64,000 nt of DNA, taken from positions 682,001 to 746,000 of the forward strand of contig CAWUHX010000078.1 in NCBI GenBank assembly GCA_963922205.1, read 5' to 3'. A model generated the notes under the pieces. That model was given only the letters and a program-made list of their open reading frames with translations. It made no database searches and was not told the DNA's origin. Of this stretch, positions 11,226-21,757 are shown in pieces. A program made the translations under genes and the position numbers. Within the stretch, counting starts at the first letter, position 1; every line of letters starts with the position of its first letter. The stretch comes from Romanomermis culicivorax. Lineage: Eukaryota; Nematoda; Enoplea; Mermithida; Mermithidae.

Positions 11226-13659
11226 CTATTGCCGGCGAGAGGTGTGGGGCGTGCGTGGTCCACCTTCCTCGGTGTCAAATGCATTCTTTGCCGGTCGTGG
11301 GACAAAGGGTTTTAGACGTGTTATGGAGACGGTCTGCGGGCGGCCGGGCGCGTTGAGTGAGTCAATGGTAACGACGTTTTCGGTCCGTGATGAGGAAAGG
11401 CCCGATGAAGTCGGGTTGAATCTTGTTGGCTTTGCGCGTGTTGGTCAAAAGAACTAAGTCGTTGACGGCGAAGTCGCGTTTTCGAGCTTTGCGGTCAAAA
11501 TATTCTTTGCTGGCGGCGGCTGCGGCATCGAGGTTAGCTTTGATCTTTTCGTGCATCTTGAGTTGGGCTTGCGTTAGAATATGTTGATAAGCGTCGTAAT
11601 TCAACGTCAAGGTGAGGCGGTGGGCGCAGTCGTAGTCGAAGGTAATGCGCGGTTCGTATCCTCGTAATAAACTGAACGGCGAATGGCGTGTGGCTGTATG
11701 CGGCGTGGCGTTGTAAGCGAACACGGCGTAGGGCAGGTAGCGCTCCCAGTTGTCTGGATCGTCGGCGGTATACTTTTTGAGTTGGGCGATCAATGTTTGA
11801 TTGAAACGTTCGACCATTCCGTTGCACTGGGGGTGGTACGCCGTTGTTTTGACTTTTCTAATTTTGAGAAGTTCGCAGATATCTTGCGTGAGTTTTGACG
11901 TAAAGCATCCACCTTGATCGGAAAGGAGTACAAGTGGGCTGCCGTGCGTGAGGACGACGTTGTTGATAAAACATTCAACTATTGTTGAGGCTTTTTGATC
12001 CGGTATCAGATGCGCGGACACGAATTTTGTAAAGTAATCCTGAAAAACAATAACGTAGGGACGCTTCTCACCTACTGGCGAAATGTTGACGATGTCAGTT
12101 GCCACGATTTCGAATGGGTGTTTGGGTTGAATTGGCAACAATGACGGAGGCGGTGACGTGCGCGGCGTTGTTAGTTGGCAAATTTTGCAGGTTTTGATCC
12201 AATCCCGAACGTCTTCTTCCATGCGGGACCACCAAAAGCGAGCTTTAATGGCTGCTAGCGTACAATTTGTCCCTTGATGATTCAAAATTTTTGCGCCGTG
12301 GAATTGGTGAAGAGTTTGGTCGACCATGGAGGCGGGTACGACTAATTGCTTGACGTCCTTAATTTGCCGGTATAAAAGTTGATCTTCGAGGAAGAAAATC
12401 GGTGGGTGTTTGGCGGCGTTATCCGTTTTGAGGGAGGCGATGATTTTTGTTATGGCCGGATCCGCGGCTTGCGCTTTCAAAACTTCTTCGTGAGCGGCAA
12501 TCGTAATGACCTCGGCCGGGGGCGGTTCGTGGTCGGCGTCTTTAGGCATTGAATTAGAGAGTGTGGGTGAACTGATGGTCTTTCTCGTCATTGCACGGGT
12601 GATGGCGTTGATTTCGGCGTCGACCTCCGTGGGTAGTGAAGTCACTGCTGGGCGTATTTCCGGTACCGTTAAGTCGGCTTCCGTAGTTGCACCAGCAGGG
12701 TGAAAATTCTCACGGAAAATCGTTGCAGTCAAGTTTTCAGCGTTCTGGATCGGGCATTTGTCGCGGTCATCTTTCCTAGATAGAAAATCGGCGCAAGCGT
12801 TATCCTTACCTTTAACATATTCCACTTTGTAATCGTAATCTTGTAGGCTGATCGCGAAGCGCTGGAGTCGTTAATTGCGGTGTTTCTCGTCTTTGAGCCA
12901 TTCCAGCGGCTTGTGGTCGGTGCGGACGATAACTTTCTGGCCGTACACATAGTGGCGATACATCCGGAAGCCGTAGACAATGGCGAGGCATTCACGCTCA
13001 GTTGTACTGTAGCGGGTTTCGGCATCGGTGAGTACGCGACTATTGTAGGCGATGACCCATTGATCGTTTTCGTTTTCTTGATACAGAATTGCTCCGATGG
13101 CGGTCGTACTAGCGTCGGTTTGAATAACGAATTGAGCTTTGCCATCGTAGACCGGGTAGCGGAGAAAGGGCGAAGACGTAAGGGCTGTCTTGATGCCTTT
13201 GAATGCGGCGTGGTGTTCATCCGTGGCAAAGTATTGGGCGTCTTTGCGTAAAAGTCCGTACAAAGGACTTGACAAGGTCGCCAAATTCGGAATGAATCAC
13301 TTGCACCATTGAACCAGACCTAAAAAACTCTGCATACCTTTTTTGGTTTTCGGAAACTCGTATTCGGCGATCGCTTTGACTTTCTCGGGATCGGCGGCGA
13401 TTCCGCGGGCGCTAAGTAGATGTCCCAAGAATTTGACTTGCGGCGGCAGGAACTCGCATTTGTCTGGTCGAAGCGTAAGGTTGGCGGCGCGGAGGGCGTC
13501 AAAAACGATTTGAAGGTGTTCCAAATGCTCTTCAAACGAGTTCGAGAAAATGATGATATTGTCGATGTAGATGAGGCAGATTTTCCAGATATACGGGCGG
13601 AGGATTCGCTCCATTAAGCGTTGAAACTCGGCGGGCGCGTTCTTCAAGCCGAAGTTCAA
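11226..13659 (-). pseudogene. element B pol: partial RT, RNase H, integrase
   Basis: One frame reads from the RT palm (NFGLKNAPAEFQRLM and the catalytic box YIDNIIIF, where the usual YxDD has become YIDN) through the thumb. RNase H follows (QTDAS, TTERECLA, RTDHKPLEW), then integrase with an HHCC finger (HQFH...CKICQ) and DDE residues in [15 protein letters not shown] and MVERFNQ. In-frame stops occur near 13286 (WCK*FIPN) and 12868 (KHRN*RLQRF). After the GPFLITD module near 11388 the frame shifts, and the rest continues in another frame to 11226. The RT N terminus, protease and nucleocapsid are missing because of the adjacent inversion/deletion. The product would be non-functional. Confidence 0.88.
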
Positions 13660-13663
13660 AACT

Positions 13664-14216
13664 TTGAATCAAAACAAACCTTCTAATCCGCCTACACCAA
13701 GACCGCCGCCGGTGTCCTCACGGTTTCACGGCGAGGAAACAAGAGATATTTATATCCCCAACGAAACTCTCCGTGAAACTGAACCGGCTCCAGTCTTTGG
13801 CAGGCTACCAAACCAAGTCAAACCCAAAGCACCGTCGAGGGATACCTTATACAATAACGAATTCGCCCCCACTACGCGCGCTGATGAAGATTTACACCGT
13901 TCCGCGCTTCAAAGACGCCCACCGCCCGCGGCAAACCAGTTTGGCTTCTCAGATTACCCACCCGAGGATTATTATGAACACCCGCACCCTCGGTACGACA
14001 TGCGGCGCACGTCTCATCGAGAGGAAGATAGCCGCATCAAAACAATCGTCGACAATATGCACCCGCTGATAATCGACGGCGCCGCAACAAATAAATGCCT
14101 GTTACGCTTCTTCATACGACTGGAAAATGAGTTCGGCTACGACGCCTCCAACCACGTGAAGATGAGTGCCCTTCGCCGACTTACCCGCGATACGCCGAGC
14201 GATATGATCGCGGCGG
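13664..14216 (+). pseudogene. inverted gag fragment of element B
   Basis: Here the coding strand flips to plus for about 545 bp. The frame reads a Pro-rich and charged segment (PPTPRPPPVSSRF, DYPPEDYYEHPHPRYD), then a helical part ([23 protein letters not shown]) resembling the retrotransposon gag capsid region. It stops making sense where it meets the antisense of the gag 5' part near 14205-14220, inside a GCG run. The left border near 13663-13672 abuts RT in the middle of its palm. The sense therefore is an inverted gag piece, with the DNA between gag and RT lost. Confidence 0.7.
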
Positions 14217-15084
14217 CGGTTGTGGAAATCAATTGCTGCATTTGCTCGGCGAGTGCGGCGAAACGCGCGTTCCTGGCTTTTGTTTGTTCTTGAATTTCGC
14301 GTTGGACGCGTAATTGCTGGGCTTGGAATTGATCGGAGATGGCGCCGATAATTTGATCGATGGTTTGTACCGTAGGGACATTGTTGGTTATACGCGCCGC
14401 GGCGGTGTTGAGTTGTTCCAGCGCGTCGCATGCTTCGATTCGAAAATTTTGGACTTCGTTGGCGTTTGCGATAGCTAGGCTGCTGCGGTGATCATTTACT
14501 GAAGCACGGGTGGCGGCTGGGGCTTGTGGTGGTTCAATATTGACAAAGGATTCGGAAGAGTCGGTTCTGGCGACAATTTGGTCATTATTACTTCGAGCCG
14601 GTGCGGTCGGCGGTGGCATTTGCGATGCGGGCGGCGCGTTGAGGCGATTTTCGGCGGCGGCAAGGAGGTTTGGATTTACCGGCCGCGGAGTTTGAGTATT
14701 AGTTGTCGCCGCAGTTGCGGGAATGATCGGTGCTTGCGGCTGTGCCGTCCCGTCCAGGGCGGGAGTGCTGAAATTAGACAAGGGCGGATTATGGGGTGGG
14801 AGGCTTACCGTGGGTACCGCTGTCGATTGCGTAATATTTGACGGTCGCGGCAACAGCATCTGATCAAAACTCAGAGCGCGGCGTGCGGCTGTGGCGGCGT
14901 TCGGAGAACTGGAGCGCGACGGAAATCGAGTGAAGTCCGGCGGTGTGTGGCTTACCGTTGGCATCTTTTTTCTCAAGGTATAATAACCTCGTTTGTACCC
15001 TTTGGCGCAGCTACGGCGGGGTCGAATTTTGAAGTCTTTGGAGTTTTCGGATGCAACGCAACAGCGGGGAGCGGCAACGTACAA
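14217..15084 (-). pseudogene. element B gag N-terminal region
   Basis: This minus-strand ORF starts just inside the primer-binding site. It encodes a basic N terminus, a long Pro/Ala/Asn/Thr-rich disordered stretch, and a predicted coiled-coil ([40 protein letters not shown]). This is the usual build of a gag N terminus in such elements. The ORF is truncated at the inversion breakpoint near 14210, and the last codons of the open frame ([14 protein letters not shown]...) are antisense of the inverted piece. The start could be the first ATG at 15084 or the later KKMPTVSH. Confidence 0.6.
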
Positions 15085-15099
15085 TCCAAACGGTCACCA
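15082..15099 (-). other. primer-binding site of element B
   Basis: Read on the minus strand, TGGTGACCGTTTGGATTG starts one base after the 5' LTR. The TGG start pairs with a tRNA CCA end. The primer tRNA would end ...GGTCACCA. Confidence 0.75.
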
Positions 15100-15100
15100 G

Positions 15101-15693
15101 TGTTGTATCTTGGTTTGGGGTCGGGGCGGAGATGATGCGGCGTGAGCAGGATTGGGATTCCGAGGTTGCGTCCTTAATGTACGTGCGTCCCACGCCCACG
15201 CTTACCCGATAACCTAATTACTAGTACTTAAACCCCGACAATAATTATCCCAACAATTAAAGAAAGCTCAGTTTCTTTAATTGTCTCCCTTCTTTCTCAC
15301 TAACTAGAAACGAAAGGGCTTTCCTACCTATTTATTACTATACAATAAAAATACGAAAACTTACGTAACAAAAGCGCGACGGGCGAGGCGAATAAAGTAA
15401 CAATAATAAATCAACTCCCACGCACGGGCGAGAAAAGACGAAAAGGCGTGGTGGGAGGCTGCTAATATATACTAGTGGTGGCCGGCGGGGCACACAACTA
15501 GTAAAGAGAAATAAAAACACACGCAAAGTATACGTTAACGATAAGTGAAGAGAGAGACCAGCGCACGCGTACTGACGTGCGCTACAGTAAGATGGCCACT
15601 GGTGGTCTGCGTTGCTCTCTCCACTTGCCACCTGCGGGCCTGTGACGCGTTTTGACAAAACAGTGAAAAATCGGCGGAAAACACACTACAACA
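15101..15693 (-). repeat. 5' LTR of element B
   Basis: The 593-bp copy differs from 4495-5087 at six sites, all C/T or A/G. It has the same TATATATT and AATAAA arrangement and the same TGTTGT/ACAACA ends. Confidence 0.93.
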
Positions 15694-17179
15694 CAACCTG
15701 ATAAGGAGACCTCGGGAAAAGGGTTTCTGAGGGCAATCGGGGCTTCCTGCCATAAATTAATTCGAAGGGTGAGAAACCCGTCGTTTTATTCACATGAGTG
15801 TTTATGGCGAAGACTGAAAAAGGGATGTAATCATCCCAATCGTAGTGACGATCATCGACGAACATTCGCAGATGTGTGAGGAGGGTTTGGTTCCCTCTTC
15901 CGACCTCACCATTGGCGCAAGGGTGGTAGGGAGTTGTATGTACCTTTCTGGTACTGCATAATCTTGTGATTTCTGTGAAAAGTTCTGATGTGAAATCAGA
16001 GGCCCGATCACAATGAATGATTTTGGGCGCACCGTGCTTACAAATGATTTGATTGACAAAAACAGAGGCTATAGTCTTTGCGGTTATATTAGGTACCGGG
16101 AAAGCCTCCATGTATTTCGTGAAATAGTGGACGAAGACGACAATGTGCAAGTTTCCATTGATTGAAGGGGTGATAGGGCCAATGCAATCTAGCCCAACCC
16201 CCTCAAATGGTTCACTACTGAAGATAGGAACCATCTTTGCCTTGATGTGATGTCTGACAGGTTTGTTCATTTGGCATTTTGAACATGTTTCACACTATGA
16301 TTTTATATCATTGTGCATTTGGGGCCAGTAATACCGGTCTGCAATCGAACGTAAGGTTTTTTCATAGGCGAAATGGCACGTGAATTTTGAGTCATGATGG
16401 GTCCTCATGACCTCATGACGTAGGGCTTTGGGAATGTAAAGTCGCTTTTTCCCATTTGAGAGACAGTAGAGAAGCCCGTTTTCCTCACAATAGTGTTTTA
16501 TGAGTTCGGAATTTCCATTCCTAAGATCGGTAAGGAGTTTGCAGGTGTCCATATCTATCACTTGAAATTCTGCAAAGTTTTTGGCCAATTCTTCCACATC
16601 AGTGGCCTCATTTTCTAGACCTTGGATTTGGGCTTGGATAATGTTTCTTGAGCCCTTACTTTCTGTGTTTTCAAGGTCTGTTTGGACAATGTTAGTCTCT
16701 GGACGAGTCTCTAAGGTATCAATATCAAAAGTGGGTTCAGATTTTGGATCAGGGAAACGCCAAACTGCATCAGCGTTTCGGTTGGCCACACCACGATGGG
16801 GCCCGATATCCAACTGAAAGCCAGATAAGGCTAAACCCCAACGTGCAATACGAGGGGAGGGGTTCTCTTTTTTGAGAACTGCTTTGACAGCAGTGTGGTC
16901 AGTATGGACTATCACTTCTTGTTGAAACAAAAAAGCCCTGAAGTACTTGACAAATTCGACAACTGCTAGGTCTTCTAGTTCAGTGATCAGATAATTTTTC
17001 TCAGCAGGTTTTAGCCCACGGCTTGCAAAAGCAATATGATGCTCAAGCATATCATCCCCAATTTGACTCAAAACAGCACCTATACCAAGCAGAGAGGCGT
17101 CTGCTTGTAAAATGAAGGCTTTTGAGAAGTCTGGATGAGCCAAAAGAGGGGCCAAAATGAGGCAGGTTTTGAGTGTCAA
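15694..17179 (-). pseudogene. element A RNase H and integrase N-terminal and core part
   Basis: The frame opens with the RT/RNase H connection (ADASLLGIGAVL, ELEDLAVVEF, HTDHTAVKAVL), then the integrase zinc region (THHDSKFTCHF...CETCSKCQ) and core. A TAG interrupts at KS*CETC near 16272. Of the DDE triad, the Asp residues are in GLDCIGP and IHCDRASDF, but the Glu position reads NGEVGRGNQ. The expected V-E-R has become V-G-R, so catalysis should be lost. The protein breaks at SPYQV, where element B inserted, and resumes at 4494. It lies downstream of RT with a frameshift near 17170. Confidence 0.85.
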
Positions 17180-18836
17180 AGGCTGCTTGTTGCTCTGTGC
17201 CCCAGGCGAAAGGGGTATCCTTTTTCAATAACCTTGTCGTAGGGCTGGCAAGCATAGAGCAGCCCTTTATGAAACCAAAATAATACGATGGAAGACCCAA
17301 GAATGACTTGACTTCCCTAACATTAGTTGGGGCAGGAAGTTGGGAAATAGCTTCCACCTTGCCAGGGTCTGGAGCTATTCCTTTCTCAGATATTATGTTG
17401 CCCAGGTAGTGAACTTTAGTCTGCCAAAACTTACATTTTTCGAGTTTCAATTTCAAGCCGGCGTTATCCATGCCGCTCAAAACGACGTCTAGCCGAGCCA
17501 ACATTTCTGCATGGGTCCGTGCGAATACTAAAACATCGTCTAAATAAACGAGGCAATTCGACCATTGTAACCCTGAAAGCAAAACATCCATCAGGCGTTG
17601 AAAAGTTGCAGGGGCATTGCAAAGCCCAAAAGACAGGTAGTTGAAGTGATACTGCCCAGACGAGCAGTTGAACGCCATTTTTTCTTGATCCTGGTCAGCA
17701 ATTGGTATGCTGTAGTATGCGTTTGTTTGATCTAAAGTCTAAAAATATTGCATACCCCTCAAAGCATCAAAAATATCATCAATGCGCGGAAGGGGGTATG
17801 TATCCTTTTTGGTCACATTGTTCAGGCCTCGAAAATCAATGCAGAGGCGAAAATCACCATCCTTCTTTTTAACCGGCACTGTATTTGTGCACCACGGGAA
17901 ACTGCTCTTTGAGATTATCCCACTATTTTCCAGCTTTCTGATTCCTTCTTCAATCAAAGCCTTCTCTTTAGGGGCTGTTCGAAAAAGGGGTCTTCTCACT
18001 GGCATGCTACCCTGTGTCTCAATTGAATGTTCCACCAGTGTTGTACGACCAACATCCGCTTTTGTTTTGGCGTATAAGTTTGGATATTTAGACAGCAGAT
18101 CCAAAAGAAGTTGCTTTTCCGTTTCCGTAAGGTCAGAACCACCGGACAAATCTACAGTTTGGTTCAACCATTCTTTTATGGGTTTCTCCTTGACTGACCC
18201 ATCTAGATTACCATTGTATGCTTCTTTTCTGGTTGCCACGTAACAGACCACGGAACCAATGCACATGTTCAGATACAGTGTGACTTCTGAGTTCAAGGGG
18301 TTCATTATTGAAACCCGCAGGTTGTGGTCAATAACTGGACTCACAGTGGCAGCAAAACATACATGTAGTTTTTCTGCCACATTCGGTTCTGGGGAGAACT
18401 GGACCATAGTCTCATTTCTGTAAAGATTTGAAACAGGGACTGAAAATTCAGTCACACTTCTTGGGGTAAGAATGACCCGTTCATTCATGTAAATGCCGCC
18501 TCGGTGGCGTAACGAATGATATTTAACTCCCGTGCAGGGTACAATTTCATTTTCCAATTTCACATATGATTTCTCGTTGTTTATAGCCCACTGTTTGAAG
18601 CGAAACAAGAAATTTGACCCCAGTAAAAGGTCCGCAGCACAGTTTTCTTCAACGAGTGCTGTGACTGTTTCGTTGATAGCACCAACTTCAATCGTGAGAT
18701 AAACTGCACCCAAAACATGAATGCTCATGTTGTTGGCAGCTATAGGGGTCATATTCGTGGGTTCAATTTTAATATCACCCAATTGATCAATGATTCGTTT
18801 GTCGACTAAGGTAAATGTAGCCCAGCAGTCTAACAT
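17052..18836 (-). pseudogene. element A protease and reverse transcriptase
   Basis: The N terminus shows a retropepsin-like fold signature: [12 protein letters not shown] where LDSGA is expected, then [10 protein letters not shown]. The active-site D-S/T-G has become D-C-W, and the frame upstream (18830-19084) joins only through a frameshift at this very spot, so the protease is dead. RT follows: [18 protein letters not shown], a TAG stop after RGMQYF (17739), MAFNCSSGQYHF, FGLCNAPATFQRLM, the catalytic YLDDVLVF (17560s), LGNIISEKGIAPDPGKVEAI and the thumb. It ends with a frameshift near 17170 into RNase H. Overall it is a recognisable Ty3/gypsy-type RT with several lesions. Confidence 0.85.
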
Positions 18837-19114
18837 AGCATGGTGGTAACGTTTTTGTTTACTCTAACCATAATATGGGGCGTTCTTCGATTTTTACCAC
18901 TCACATGGGTAGCATTATTCACCCATTCCATCAAAGGGGCACTAGGGGCCTGTGGATTTGGCACCATAATGTATTTATTTTGGGTTTCCGAATTCCTCAG
19001 ACTGGCCAACTCCAAGAGGGCCTGCCCAAGGGTAGGAGTAACCAGAGGAGGAATTCGATTCCTCGGCTGCTCATACCTCAGCAATTGCCTGGGTCTTTTA
19101 GCACATCGAGAGAC
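18830..19114 (-). pseudogene. element A pre-protease segment after the UGA
   Basis: Directly after the envelope stop codon TGA (19115-19117) the same minus frame stays open (VSRCAKRPRQLLRYEQP...). It ends with a TAG at 18830-18832, four bases from the protease frame. It therefore looks like the start of pol, once reached either by stop-codon readthrough or by separate initiation. It encodes a Pro-rich linker and a stretch resembling the first strand of a retropepsin. Confidence 0.5.
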
Positions 19115-21757
19115 TCAGTAGCTAACATAGATAACTCCAACCACAAAAGCTATTAGGACATCCAAGTTTACCAACATCTGCAAGGGTCCTTTCAGCAGAT
19201 TATCAAGTCCTTGGGTGATGCTTTGATGTGTCCCAACAATCACGTGTTCAAGGGCTTGACCAGCCCCTGAAATGCTATTACCGATTGCTTGTCCGGACCC
19301 AGCCAGAAATTCGTACACTGTCCCTGAGTGAAGGGACATTTCTGAGGTATAATTGACTAGTCTTTTGACCACAAGTTCCAAATCATGGGTCCCAAACATA
19401 TAGCTTTTCAAAAACGATAGGCTAGTTGAAACTGCTGCCAACTGACCATGAAATATTGGGGGAGATTTGAAGTTGAAGATCGAGAAGTTTCCCTGCCAAA
19501 CGACTTCTAAGGGTACCTTATTGACATGAATAGGACCCATTTCTGTTTGCCAAGTTTGGTTGATTTTGTAAGGGTGAACTGGCTGATGGTTGCAATCCAC
19601 CCTTTGGCTAAAGGGTAGGAGATCCACACCTCCTGGGGAAACAAACATCAAGTCATTTTCCAGTAAGACCGGCATGTATTCATAGCAGGTGCTATTGATT
19701 TTATGATTCTTGTAAATTCGAAAGGCATTCACTTGCCTGCAGGGCCAAATTGTTATGGCCTCCCCCATGAACTGGGCAATAATTTCGGTTGGTTGGAGGA
19801 AGGCCCTTGCTCCTAGAGTAGGGTCTAGATGTAAAAATTGCCATATAAGATCCAAATGGCGTTGGGCCTGCCTACATAGTTCACTCCACACGTTTCGAAA
19901 ACTTTGCATTTCAAAATCAATCATTTTCAACGCCAAATAATTTAGTTTGGCATTGATGGGGTCAGAATCTGTTAGGTCAAATACAGGTGGAGAATTCTGA
20001 CCCTCCATTTCTACAAGGGTTTGATTGATCTCGATCACAACACCTTGTTCGGTGAGTAGCCCATTTGTGATATTAGGGCAACTTTTGTGAGAAAAATTTG
20101 ATCTTTTAACAAAAAACGCAGCTTGCAAGTCATTAACGATGATAGGATGACCCGTTTGTTTCACAATATAACTGTATTTGTACTCAAAAGGGCATATAGA
20201 TTCGAGGGTCGTTTCATTCCAAACAACCACTCCGTCTGATGCTACACAGTGGCCTGAACTGGGTTTGCAGCCCCCAAGATCACCAAGGGTGCTTAGCAGA
20301 TTCAAATTATCCCAGGAGGCCACTTGCCCTTCCTCAATGATTAAATTCTCAATGGAACTGCAATGATCATTGCAACACCACTTATATTGGACACTAAGGG
20401 TATTCGCAGTTGACCAAAAGTTTGGAAGGGTCTCGTTCAATGTTTGGCCCTTGTAAAGTTTTGAATACCAAAAAGTTTTGCATTCAAAAGGGGTGAGTGT
20501 TGCAAGTTTCGTATCATCACCCACAATACCTTTGGAACCAAAAAATCCCGTATTTGTACAAATCATTCCAGTTCTGATGCTACACTTGAATGCTGGAGAT
20601 AGCTTAGGGTGCCCACGAGGTACAAAAAGCTTACCCATAGTTGTCAGGGGTTTCTCACCCACCATGGGTCTAACACACCAAACAGTTTTGGGAATTTCAA
20701 TTGAGTGACCACTTTGAGAGGTTCCACAAATTCGAAGTGGTGTAACTTTATTTACGCCCATGAAAATGGTGAACAAAATATACACACATTTTAAAGAAAA
20801 CACATGGGCGGTGGTGGCCTTTTCAATAGGGGCGTTGGCCCCAGTTCGGACGGTTTCCATGCATTCTCTTCCCCTGGACACGATTTTCGTTGTGGCCGTT
20901 TGTACGAGAAAAGAAGAACCATGGCCCATTTTGTCGACAGCCCTGTTGAGGGCTTCTTGGGCCGGTGGATTGGTTTCCTTGGCCCATGAGGTTTCGGGTG
21001 CGATTCCGGTGTTTTCTTCTCGGGGCTGTCCGAGCCTGCCTGCACCTTGGGCAGCAGCAATACCGCTGATTGCCATTACACCCTGTAATGAAGAAAAAGC
21101 CCTTTTATGGGGCAGATAACTTTCTTGAGCTTCAAGCCTCTCACCAAAACTGTCGAAGACAGGGGGCCTGTCGGATCCAGGGAAAACGTCAGTTCTGCCC
21201 TTTTTCGGAATTTTATAGTCTTTGGGCAAGGTCGGTTTTTCAGCAGCTACATGTTCGATCTTGCCCTTGCTTAACAAGCCTTCCGACATGGGCTCCTTCA
21301 GTTCGGGTGTTGGCAGAATGGACGCTGGCCATGCCCGATTTTCCGTCTCATCATTACTCCAGTCGGGGTCATATGCTAGTGACATGACGGGACCTGTGAC
21401 AGAACAATGATTTAAAGTGGTCATACCAGGGTCGTCACTATCCAGGAGATTGATAGATAACCCATTATTGTGATTCTGACCATACTTTTGGGGGCAATAT
21501 TTTTCAAAATGCCCTTTGTGTTTACATTTCCTACATTCTATGGTAGGGCACTTATTGTGTTTATGTCCCACTTTTTTACAGAAGCGACATTTTGATTTAC
21601 ACTCAGAGGCCACATGGCCTTCTCGACTGCAAATAGAACATGAAGAACCCGTAGGGGAGTCAGAGGCTTTCTTGCAAGTATTAGCATAATGCCCCTTTTT
21701 CCCACATTTATAGCATGTGACACTGATCTGAATGCCTCTGTTTTTCATTTTTACCAT
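19115..21757 (-). CDS. element A nucleocapsid-envelope fusion ORF (880 aa)
   Basis: The open frame starts with four CCHC zinc knuckles at residues 15-28, 40-53, 57-70 and 75-88 (for example CYKCGKKGHYANTC), the nucleic-acid-binding end of gag. A disordered linker follows to about residue 318. A hydrophobic segment (VFSLKCVYILFTIFMGV, 319-335) could serve as an internal signal sequence. Residues 336-855 form a cysteine-rich ectodomain with about eight N-x-S/T sites and the pattern CYEYMPVLL...C, reminiscent of class III-type viral glycoproteins such as those of chuviruses. A membrane anchor (LDVLIAFVVGVIYVSY) ends the protein at TGA. This would be an entry glycoprotein at the cell or particle surface. 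Its place between gag and pol is unusual. The frame is intact while neighbours are broken. Family assignment is tentative. Confidence 0.7.
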   Translation of the reverse strand: MVKMKNRGIQISVTCYKCGKKGHYANTCKKASDSPTGSSCSICSREGHVASECKSKCRFCKKVGHKHNKCPTIECRKCKHKGHFEKYCPQKYGQNHNNGLSINLLDSDDPGMTTLNHCSVTGPVMSLAYDPDWSNDETENRAWPASILPTPELKEPMSEGLLSKGKIEHVAAEKPTLPKDYKIPKKGRTDVFPGSDRPPVFDSFGERLEAQESYLPHKRAFSSLQGVMAISGIAAAQGAGRLGQPREENTGIAPETSWAKETNPPAQEALNRAVDKMGHGSSFLVQTATTKIVSRGRECMETVRTGANAPIEKATTAHVFSLKCVYILFTIFMGVNKVTPLRICGTSQSGHSIEIPKTVWCVRPMVGEKPLTTMGKLFVPRGHPKLSPAFKCSIRTGMICTNTGFFGSKGIVGDDTKLATLTPFECKTFWYSKLYKGQTLNETLPNFWSTANTLSVQYKWCCNDHCSSIENLIIEEGQVASWDNLNLLSTLGDLGGCKPSSGHCVASDGVVVWNETTLESICPFEYKYSYIVKQTGHPIIVNDLQAAFFVKRSNFSHKSCPNITNGLLTEQGVVIEINQTLVEMEGQNSPPVFDLTDSDPINAKLNYLALKMIDFEMQSFRNVWSELCRQAQRHLDLIWQFLHLDPTLGARAFLQPTEIIAQFMGEAITIWPCRQVNAFRIYKNHKINSTCYEYMPVLLENDLMFVSPGGVDLLPFSQRVDCNHQPVHPYKINQTWQTEMGPIHVNKVPLEVVWQGNFSIFNFKSPPIFHGQLAAVSTSLSFLKSYMFGTHDLELVVKRLVNYTSEMSLHSGTVYEFLAGSGQAIGNSISGAGQALEHVIVGTHQSITQGLDNLLKGPLQMLVNLDVLIAFVVGVIYVSY

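Larger units (their letters stand above)
4495..15693 (-). mobile_element. inner LTR retrotransposon (element B), Ty3/gypsy-like with third ORF
   Basis: Two 593-bp direct repeats (4495-5087 and 15101-15693) begin TGTTGT and end ACAACA. They are flanked by CAAC at 4491-4494 and 15694-15697. I count six differences between the LTRs, all transitions, about 1 percent. The minus-strand order is gag start (15.1-14.2 kb), an inverted gag piece, RT-RNase H-integrase (13.66-11.23), then a very long third ORF (10.7-5.17). A primer-binding site and polypurine tract abut the correct LTRs. The element inserted into the integrase gene of element A. It is young by its LTRs but cannot encode a complete gag-pol. 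Confidence 0.92.

Noticed and set aside
19755-21410. Plus-strand ORFs opposite the gag-envelope frame
   Set aside because: They are shadows of the minus-strand coding sequence.
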